DNA of 10,908 bases from Spiro-02 sp964465155 (GTDB lineage Bacteria > Spirochaetota > Spirochaetia > Sphaerochaetales > Sphaerochaetaceae), in NCBI GenBank assembly GCA_964465155.1, contig CAYXIH010000068.1:1-10908 (forward strand). The letters are read 5' to 3'. Positions 5,979 through 10,908 of this stretch are shown one piece after another; position 1 is the stretch's first letter; each line of letters begins with the position of its first letter. Under the pieces are notes generated by a model. That model saw only the letters and a list, made by a program, of their open reading frames with translations. It was not told where the DNA came from and did no database searches. The translations under genes and the position numbers were made by a program.

Positions 5979-7493
5979 ATGAACAATCTGAATTTGTTGA
6001 TGCAGGGTTTCATGGTTGCATTCTCCCTGGATAACCTATTGTTTGCCGGCATTGGAGCCATTTTGGGTATCATTGTCGGTGCACTTCCTGGAATTGGTGC
6101 AGCAGCTGGAATTTCTTTGTTGCTCCCGATGACCTACAAGATGAATCCAACTACCGGCATCATCATGTTGGCGACGATTTACTATGGAAATATGTTCGGT
6201 GGCGCCTACTCAGCTACATTGATCAATATTCCCGGAGATACTCCGGCCATGATCACGGCAATCGATGGGCATGCTATGGCAAAGAAAGGTCAGGCTGGCA
6301 AAGCGTTGGCCGCTGGAAATGTTGCATCGCTCATCGGTGGTGCGATCGGTATCGTGATCTTGACGATCTGCGGGCCTTTGCTCGCCGAGGTAGGTTTGAG
6401 TTTTGGTCCAGCAGAGATTGCAGCACTGATCTTTTTTGCATTGACTTCCATTGGCTGGCTACTTGGTGAAAAACCGATCAAGGGTTTGATTGCGACCGGT
6501 CTTGGAATCTTGTTGTCGACAATCGGCGTCGATACCGCCAGTGGGGTTATCAGGTATAATTTTGGCAACTTCAATCTCATCAGTGGTATTTCGTTCATTC
6601 CTCTTGTAATCGGCATGTTCGGATTCAGCCAGGTCATCGACTTGTTCATGAAGAAGGAAGAAGTCGATGCAAGCCAGCTGCAAAAGATTTCCCTCAAGGG
6701 CAGCATGCTGAACTTGAAGGAACTCAAGAGTATTTTCTGGCCATCCGTCAGGAGTGCTTTCCTGGGAAACTTCATTGGTTTCCTTCCTGGTGCAGGTGCA
6801 ACGACCGGTTCATTCCTGGCGTATGTGCTGGAAAAGAAAATTGGCAAGAAGAAAGAGAAGCTTGGAGAAGGCGAGATGACAGGTGTGGCAGTATCCGAAG
6901 CGGCGAACAATTCGGCCGCGGTAGGGTCATTCATCCCGTTGTTGTCGTTGGGTATCCCCGGTTCAACCACCAGTGCGGTACTTCTTGGTGGTCTGATGAT
7001 GTGGGGATTGCGGCCTGGTCCATTGTTGTTTGAATCGAATCCAGACTTTGTCTGGGGTCTGATAGGCTCGATGTACATCGGAAATATTATCTGTTTCGCC
7101 ATTGGTATGCTGATTATTCCTTTGTTGGTTTCTTTTATGAAGATATCCAATCGGGTAATGATTCCTATCATAACGATCATTTGTATTGTAGGTGCCTATT
7201 CTGCCAACAATAGTATGTTTGACGTGGGTCTTATGTGCGTAGCAGGTGTGGCTGCATATTATCTCAAGCAACATGCATTCCCCATTGCACCAATCTTGCT
7301 TGCGTTTGTACTTGCTCCAAAGCTAGAGCTTTCCATCAGGCAGGCCCTGGGCGTCGCCCATGGTTCACCTATGATTTTTTTCCAAAAACCAATTTCTGCC
7401 GTAATTCTCGTGCTGACTTTCGGAATGTTGCTTGTTCCAGTCATCAAGGCAATTCTCAAGGCATTCAAAAAAAATAGAGAGGTGTTGGCGTGA
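5979..7493 (+). CDS. tctA: Tripartite tricarboxylate transporter large membrane subunit (TctA)
   Basis: A 504-residue polytopic inner-membrane protein forming the transport pathway of this ion-driven uptake system. Conserved TctA elements are present and intact: the N-terminal GALPGIGAAAG loop, YYGNMFGGAYSATLINIPGD, the mirrored FLPGAGATTGSFLAY, and SEAANNSAAVGSFIPLLSLG followed by IPGSTTSAVLLGG. Hydrophobic segments support about 11-12 membrane passes. Length is normal. AGGAGG (5968-5973) lies five bases before the start and overlaps the tctB stop. The last codons overlap the start of the following dehydrogenase gene by four bases, so the dehydrogenase is made with the transporter. Confidence 0.97.
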   Translation: MNNLNLLMQGFMVAFSLDNLLFAGIGAILGIIVGALPGIGAAAGISLLLPMTYKMNPTTGIIMLATIYYGNMFGGAYSATLINIPGDTPAMITAIDGHAMAKKGQAGKALAAGNVASLIGGAIGIVILTICGPLLAEVGLSFGPAEIAALIFFALTSIGWLLGEKPIKGLIATGLGILLSTIGVDTASGVIRYNFGNFNLISGISFIPLVIGMFGFSQVIDLFMKKEEVDASQLQKISLKGSMLNLKELKSIFWPSVRSAFLGNFIGFLPGAGATTGSFLAYVLEKKIGKKKEKLGEGEMTGVAVSEAANNSAAVGSFIPLLSLGIPGSTTSAVLLGGLMMWGLRPGPLLFESNPDFVWGLIGSMYIGNIICFAIGMLIIPLLVSFMKISNRVMIPIITIICIVGAYSANNSMFDVGLMCVAGVAAYYLKQHAFPIAPILLAFVLAPKLELSIRQALGVAHGSPMIFFQKPISAVILVLTFGMLLVPVIKAILKAFKKNREVLA

Positions 7494-8845
7494 ACTATTT
7501 CAATCTCTTGGAGACCACGGGCAAAGGGAAAGCCAAGGTAGGGATCCTCGGTTCCAACGGTGCTTTCGGTTATTCGTTCCTTGCTCAGCTTCCATCTGTA
7601 TCAGAGCATATCGAGCTGCGACTTGTATGTGACCTCAACCCGAATCAGACGTGTGAAATCCTGGCAACATTGGGATATAAAGCATCTGATATTGTGGTTT
7701 GTGAAACCGCACAGCAAATGCAAGCAGCCCCGAAAGATGCAATATTGGTGACGAAGGGTTGCGAACTTGCCCCATTAAGCGATGTTGATGTAATTGTTGA
7801 GGCTACTGGTTCACCTGAGTTGAGTTCCATTAATGCCGAGCAATGTCTTTTGCATGACAAGCATGTATGTATCGTTTCGAAAGAGGCTGATTGTATCTCT
7901 GGTCCCTATTTGTATGAACTTGCAAAGCAACGAGGTCTGGTCTATGCAATAACTATTGGTGACCAGCCTGCTAATTTGATTGATTTCCATTCTTGGGTAC
8001 AGACACTAGGGTTGGAAATAATCGCTGCGGGAAAATCTAGCGAATATGATTTCATATATGACCTTGATTCGCAGATGTTCTCGTTCTGTGGGAAAGAAGA
8101 GTATCTTCCCGAATTGAGAGAATATTGGGCATATACAGGACCTTCGACTTTGAAGGAAAGAAGTAGGGTCTTGCATGGCTATCCGCAGTGTGCAGTTCCC
8201 GATTATTGCGAGATGAATATAGTAAGCAATGCAACTGGTCTAGTTCCCTCTTGTGATGCACTGCATTATCCGATCTGTAATGTCAGTGAGCTTGCTGAAA
8301 TTTATGTTCCAGTCGAAGATGGAGGAATTTTAGAGAAGACTGGGGTTGTTGACGTGTTCAACAATCTTCGTCGTCCGGATGAGGCGAGTTTTGCTGGTGG
8401 TGTCTTTGTTATCGTGAAATGTACCAACGATAAAGTTTGGGAACTGTTGGCTGAGAAAGGGCATGTAGTCAGTAAGAGCCGCAAGTATGCTGCATTGTAT
8501 CTTCCTTACCATTTCATGGGGGTAGAGGCTCCAATGTCAGTTATCTTGGCGCATTATCTTGGTCATTCAAGCTATCACCAGTGCAAACGTCAGAGTGTAA
8601 TGACCTGTCGTACGAAACGAGACTTCAAGAAGGGTGAGGTATTGGCGTTGAAAACACACCACCGGGTGATTCAGGATATGGAGGTTTCGCTCCAACTAGC
8701 CAAAGATGTCTCATCTGATGTTGCTCCGTATTATCTGATGGCCGGTATGACTCTGAAGACCGACATCCCCAAAGGAACTATCGTTACGCAGGACATGCTG
8801 GAGTTGGGCAATTCACAACTGAAACGGATGATGCAATCCAATTAA
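7490..8845 (+). CDS. NAD(P)-binding SAF-domain oxidoreductase, homoserine dehydrogenase-like (COG4091 type)
   Basis: A 451-residue cytoplasmic protein. The N-terminus is a Rossmann fold with a nucleotide loop GILGSNGAFG (residues 18-27), then strands ending in VDVIVEATGSPE (99-110) and HVCIVSKEAD (125-134), as in homoserine dehydrogenase-like proteins. The C-terminus (about 370-440) is a SAF domain: TKRDFKKGEVLA and GMTLKTDIPKGTIVTQDML. This domain order matches the predicted homoserine dehydrogenase-like proteins with C-terminal SAF domain. True homoserine dehydrogenase activity is unlikely in this setting; the substrate is probably the transported acid or a derivative (inference). The GTG start is fixed by the GTGA overlap with tctA and GAGAGG (7477-7482). 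It is the last gene of the unit. Confidence 0.82.
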   Translation: MNYFNLLETTGKGKAKVGILGSNGAFGYSFLAQLPSVSEHIELRLVCDLNPNQTCEILATLGYKASDIVVCETAQQMQAAPKDAILVTKGCELAPLSDVDVIVEATGSPELSSINAEQCLLHDKHVCIVSKEADCISGPYLYELAKQRGLVYAITIGDQPANLIDFHSWVQTLGLEIIAAGKSSEYDFIYDLDSQMFSFCGKEEYLPELREYWAYTGPSTLKERSRVLHGYPQCAVPDYCEMNIVSNATGLVPSCDALHYPICNVSELAEIYVPVEDGGILEKTGVVDVFNNLRRPDEASFAGGVFVIVKCTNDKVWELLAEKGHVVSKSRKYAALYLPYHFMGVEAPMSVILAHYLGHSSYHQCKRQSVMTCRTKRDFKKGEVLALKTHHRVIQDMEVSLQLAKDVSSDVAPYYLMAGMTLKTDIPKGTIVTQDMLELGNSQLKRMMQSN

Positions 8846-8868
8846 GTTATTTGATCACTTTGCGTTCT

Positions 8869-8911
8869 AGGACTGTTCCATGTGCCGGATGGCATGAGGA
8901 GCAGTCCTTTT
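8869..8911 (+). terminator. Rho-independent terminator of the tct unit
   Basis: Stem AGGACTGTTCC (8869-8879) pairs with GGAGCAGTCCT (8898-8908) with one U-G pair. The loop can itself fold through TGCC/GGCA, and a short T-run (8908-8911) follows. It lies 24 bases after the dehydrogenase stop codon. Confidence 0.85.
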
Positions 8912-8984
8912 CATTGAAATAGTTTTCATTCTCTCAGTGCTAAATTTCCCATATAAGAGTAGGGTAATACATTGGGCCTCTCTC

Positions 8985-9011
8985 TTGCGTATATTCTATA
9001 GTGGTTATAAA
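8985..9011 (+). promoter_or_regulatory. Possible sigma-70 promoter of the DUF2871 gene
   Basis: TTGCGT (8985-8990) and TATAAA (9006-9011) could be -35 and -10 elements, but the 15-base spacer is short and the -10 lies only 20 bases before the start codon. The preceding terminator implies a promoter somewhere in 8912-9020; this is the best visible candidate and is weak. Confidence 0.25.
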
Positions 9012-9031
9012 TTGGGAGCAGGGGGATTCGT

Positions 9032-9457
9032 ATGAAGAAATATGTGAATATCTCATTTGTCTATGCGATGGTTGCGATTGCATGTGGCGTGTTTTACCGT
9101 GAGTTTACCAAGTTCAGTGCATTTACTGGCAAAACCACGTTGGCTTTTACCCACCTGCATCTGTTTGTCCTGGGAACGGTTATGTTCCTAATCATTGGAA
9201 TTCTGACCAGTGTGACAAAGCTGGAGGACCAGAAGTTGTTCAAGTCTTTCATGGTCTGGTACAACATTGGTTTGCCAGCAATGGTAGTCATGTTCTTTGT
9301 CCGTGGCATCCTGCAGGTGCTTGGAACAACACTGAGCTCAGGCATGAATGCCATGATATCAGGGTTCTCCGGAATCGCACACATCATCATGACCGTGGCA
9401 CTGATCCTGTTCTTCGTTGCATTGAGAAAAGCAACAACCCAAAACACAAAAGCCTAA
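9032..9457 (+). CDS. DUF2871 family membrane protein
   Basis: A 141-residue integral membrane protein with four hydrophobic segments (about 5-22, 42-61, 76-95 and 108-131) and a short charged C-terminal tail. The N-terminal block FVYAMVAIACGVFYREFTKF, then FTGKTTLAFTHLHLFVLG, is typical of DUF2871. His41 and His43 in the second segment and His117 in the fourth sit where haem or metal ligands could lie, but this is unproven. Function is unknown. AGGGGG (9020-9025) sets the start. It stands alone: a strong terminator lies before it and another hairpin terminator after it. Confidence 0.88.
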   Translation: MKKYVNISFVYAMVAIACGVFYREFTKFSAFTGKTTLAFTHLHLFVLGTVMFLIIGILTSVTKLEDQKLFKSFMVWYNIGLPAMVVMFFVRGILQVLGTTLSSGMNAMISGFSGIAHIIMTVALILFFVALRKATTQNTKA

Positions 9458-9477
9458 TCTCAATTGATGCACATCTT

Positions 9478-9529
9478 CCCGTTGCCAATTGCCATGAAAT
9501 GGCAAAGAAACAACGGGATTTTGTGTTTT
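9478..9529 (+). terminator. Nested hairpin terminator after the DUF2871 gene
   Basis: Outer arms CCCGTTG (9478-9484) and CAACGGG (9511-9517) enclose an inner hairpin TTGCCAT (9489-9495), GAA, ATGGCAA (9499-9505). ATTTTGTGTTTT follows as the T-rich tail. The tail TTTTGTGTTTT (9519-9529) is also an exact complement of AAAACACAAAA (9441-9451) at the end of the coding region, so the whole structure can be closed by a further 11-bp stem. Confidence 0.8.
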
Positions 9530-9561
9530 ATAACAAGATTTGCTGATTTTCATCTCAACCC

Positions 9562-9584
9562 ATGCACTCCGCGGGGAGTGGATG
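9562..9584. repeat. Short inverted repeat in the gap after DUF2871
   Basis: CACTCC (9565-9570) and GGAGTG (9575-9580) around GCGG, extendable past one mismatch by CAT/ATG. There is no T-tract and no nearby start codon. The remainder of 9530-9680 shows nothing that I can assign. Confidence 0.3.
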
Positions 9585-9680
9585 CTCATGAACTCTGCTT
9601 CAACATCGTGGATGGATAGTGGTGTAACTTTTGGACGAATATCCTAGCTTGATATAGGGGTGTTTGTAAGCAGGAATGAA

Positions 9681-9702
9681 ATAAAATACCACAGTGGGTG
9701 GT
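9681..9702 (-). terminator. Possible terminator of the 54-residue minus-strand gene
   Basis: On the minus strand ACCAC (9702-9698), loop CCACT, GTGGT (9692-9688) is followed by ATTTTATTT. It lies 21 bases beyond the small gene's stop codon. The stem is only five base pairs, so this is tentative. Confidence 0.4.
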
Positions 9703-9723
9703 TCCACTCTCGAGGGATTCTCA

Positions 9724-9888
9724 TCAGGGTTCGACGATGTCGAAGGCGTCCGCCGGATATAGGTAGTCTTCGTCCGTTTCATCGATCACACGATAAAGCA
9801 GGCCATCAGCCTCGATGGCGAGAATCTCATACACCTTATTTTCAAGCAGTCCGAAGTTGCTGCTCCTTCCTTTATATCTCGCCTTCAT
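9724..9888 (-). CDS. Small conserved-looking protein (54 aa, SH3-like type)
   Basis: Starts MKARYKGRSSNFGLLENKVY and ends DEDYLYPADAFDIVEP. The pattern K-x-RY-x-G, then (N)KVYEIL, then Y-R-V-I-DE-(S/T)-x-EDYLYP-x-x-x-F-x-I-V-E is familiar from short proteins widespread in Firmicutes and relatives, predicted to be a small beta-barrel; none I know has a settled function. The start is fixed by a full AGGAGG on the minus strand (9901-9896) seven bases upstream. It lacks a signal peptide or membrane segment and is opposite in strand to the DUF2871 gene. Strong ribosome site plus recognisable pattern make this a real gene despite its size. Confidence 0.75.
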   Translation of the reverse strand: MKARYKGRSSNFGLLENKVYEILAIEADGLLYRVIDETDEDYLYPADAFDIVEP

Positions 9889-10036
9889 AAAACTTCCTCC
9901 TGACCTTCAGCTTAACCCTTTCGTCTTCAGCCATATACCTTTGAAATTTAGCATGGATAATACTTTCTGTGTAATCATTAAAATTAGTTGTTTCAATAGT
10001 GACGTGAAAGAGTCTAGCAAGACGGATACACAACAT
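9872..10036 (-). CDS. Uncertain short ORF overlapping the 54-residue gene
   Basis: An ATG-started frame of 54 codons, with protein-like composition in its middle (ETTNFNDYTESIIHAKFQRY, then MAEDERVKLKVRRKF), ending 17 bases inside the following small gene. It has no good ribosome site and I recognise no family. It could be the 3' remnant of a longer gene whose upstream part has been lost: the frame closes at a TGA just upstream of the ATG. Overlap order (short gene, then the AGGAGG gene) would allow coupled expression. Confidence 0.2.
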   Translation of the reverse strand: MLCIRLARLFHVTIETTNFNDYTESIIHAKFQRYMAEDERVKLKVRRKFYEGEI

Positions 10037-10218
10037 TATGCTCGTTCATGGCCATAGGTTGCAATAAGTTTGTTCTGTTGGGGCAAATTCGATTCTACCG
10101 CTACGTCCTCAGCGATTTCTCAAACAGGTGCGATACATAGTTGAAGAATCTTTTCATTCCGATCCTCTTGGATTGTTTGTTGACTCAAGCGTACCAGAGA
10201 CACGAACAAGGGAATCTG

Positions 10219-10416
10219 ATGTGTTGGTTGGGATTATGGGTGAAAGATGAATATGGGTGCTGTTTTGATCCCAGAGGTGGTTTTCAACGTGTTTGTTTGA
10301 TGGATGGGAGAGTGGAGGACTTTGGCAGACTCACGATAGGCAGTGACGTACACGGCGTTTTTGTACATGAACGAAGAAAACGCCCCAGGAGGATGGATTC
10401 ACTTGAAAATAATTAG
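10219..10416 (+). CDS. Uncertain short ORF, hypothetical protein
   Basis: A 65-codon frame from ATG 10219, with AAGGGA (10208-10213) five bases upstream; the frame is open back to a TTG at 10141, just after a TAG. The product has a protein-like core (GGFQRVCLMDGRVEDFGRL, then SDVHGVFV) and a basic tail (HERRKRPRRMD). No known family is recognised. Its TAG shares bases with the stop codon of the minus-strand ORF at 10413, giving a tight convergent pair, which is common between real genes but also arises by chance. Confidence 0.3.
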   Translation: MCWLGLWVKDEYGCCFDPRGGFQRVCLMDGRVEDFGRLTIGSDVHGVFVHERRKRPRRMDSLENN

Positions 10417-10595
10417 CATTCCGGTACGAACTCTACAAATCCAGATTTGGGATGAATAATTGTGCTAATGACTATAGTAGGAAGGGCTGGACCCATTTCA
10501 ATATTGAAAGGATAGTCTTTTCCATCGATACGGGCTTTAGATTCGTAATCAGGGAGACATCTGTAATTTGCAAATGAAAGAGTAGTGTAGTGCAT
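10413..10595 (-). CDS. Uncertain short ORF (60 aa), hypothetical protein
   Basis: ATG 10595 starts MHYTTLSFANYRCLPDYESK and ends HPKSGFVEFVPEC. The composition is protein-like (FNIEMGPALPTIVISTI), but no ribosome site precedes the start and an in-frame TAG lies 30 bases upstream. It follows the broken frame at 10618-10907 on the same strand with a 22-base gap, so it may be the next gene of the same unit or a further remnant. No family recognised. Confidence 0.3.
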   Translation of the reverse strand: MHYTTLSFANYRCLPDYESKARIDGKDYPFNIEMGPALPTIVISTIIHPKSGFVEFVPEC

Positions 10596-10617
10596 TACAT
10601 GATCAATACTTTGAATG

Positions 10618-10907
10618 TCACTTTGCTAATTTTCCATTGCTATTCAACATCTCCTTATAATGCTTCAATTTTGCATTGATTTCATCAATCTCCCCCCCCC
10701 TTGGAAAGGTAAACTTCTTCTGGACGGAAATCAAGTATTCTTGAGCGTCTATCTCTTTCATCAGATTTAGATTGCTCGGTGATCTTGTTAGCCCTGATGC
10801 CTTCCAGTGTCCTGACGACCATCCTCGGTGATGGTTCCCAGGAGAGCACCTGATTTCTTCTTCTTGCGCTTTGTCAGTGGGGCGTAGACGCTCTTTCGCT
10901 CATACAG
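10618..10907 (-). pseudogene. Broken reading frame running in from the right edge, function unknown
   Basis: Three minus-strand frames join into one protein-like C-terminal region of about 95 residues. Frame one enters from the edge (YERKSVYAPLTKRKKKKSGA, then LLGTITEDG) and hits TAA at 10788-10790. Frame two, from about 10822, reads RTLEGIRANKITEQSKSDER and RILDFRPEEVYLSKGG, and stops at 10685-10687 just after a G9 tract. Frame three continues EIDEINAKLKHYKEMLNS to TGA at 10618-10620. Both shifts are repaired by removing one base, one of them in the homopolymer. The lysine-rich, coiled-coil-prone end would suit a mobile-element or DNA-binding protein, but I do not recognise a family. Sequencing error is an alternative. 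Confidence 0.45.
10692..10700. repeat. C9 homopolymer tract (G9 on the minus strand)
   Basis: Nine consecutive C at the exact point where the minus-strand reading frame changes. Eight would restore continuity with the downstream frame. Such runs slip during replication and are also frequent sequencing-error sites. Confidence 0.9.
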
Positions 10908-10908
10908 G

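Noticed and set aside
6290..7180. 296-codon minus-strand open frame opposite tctA
   Set aside because: Shadow of the conserved tctA gene; the translation is proline- and isoleucine-rich without domain signals.
9585..9660. Insertion-sequence-end-like text around GTGGTGTAACTTTTGG
   Set aside because: No matching inverted copy, target duplication or transposase frame is visible nearby, so a mobile element is not supported.
10040..10160. Minus-strand fragments resembling a transposase C-terminus (FFNYVSHLFEK)
   Set aside because: Only about 20 residues before stop codons; too short and degenerate to assign.
1..10908. CRISPR arrays, tRNA or rRNA genes
   Set aside because: No regularly spaced direct repeats and no cloverleaf or rRNA-like sequence were seen on either strand.

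Overview
The window reads as an accessory metabolic stretch of a bacterial chromosome of moderate GC, with most genes on the + strand, strong AGGAGG-type ribosome sites and small gene gaps. The family mix (DUF3793 plus short flavodoxin behind an AraC regulator, a TctCBA tricarboxylate transporter with a Sec-type signal peptide, a DUF2871 membrane protein) suggests an anaerobic bacterium, perhaps a Sphaerochaeta-like spirochaete or a clostridial relative. That placement is inference from family content, not from a marker gene.

Left end (1-1500): the 3' end of an AraC-family activator, then a two-gene unit of DUF3793 and flavodoxin behind a perfect 9-bp-arm palindrome. Such sets are commonly met in iron-limitation contexts, and the palindrome is a good candidate operator.

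Centre (1769-8911): the main system. A racemase-superfamily enzyme overlaps a sigma-54-dependent activator with a PrpR-type sensor domain. Immediately after the activator come a perfect ATGTTGC/GCAACAT palindrome and an excellent -24/-12 promoter, which drives tctC (periplasmic binding protein), tctB and tctA (membrane subunits) and a GTG-started, 4-base-overlapping SAF-domain dehydrogenase resembling homoserine dehydrogenase. A strong terminator closes the unit. A 13-bp hairpin separates tctC from tctB. The simplest reading is that the activator senses a small carboxylate or a product of it, turns on its uptake, and the dehydrogenase and the racemase-like enzyme process it. No prpBCD genes are present, so the ligand need not be 2-methylcitrate. 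It cannot be named from sequence alone.

Right end (9032-10908): a monocistronic DUF2871 membrane protein with its terminator, then a loosely packed region. It holds one convincing 54-residue minus-strand protein, three uncertain short ORFs, and at the window edge a minus-strand reading frame broken twice, once at a run of nine C. This part looks like decaying or recombining sequence.
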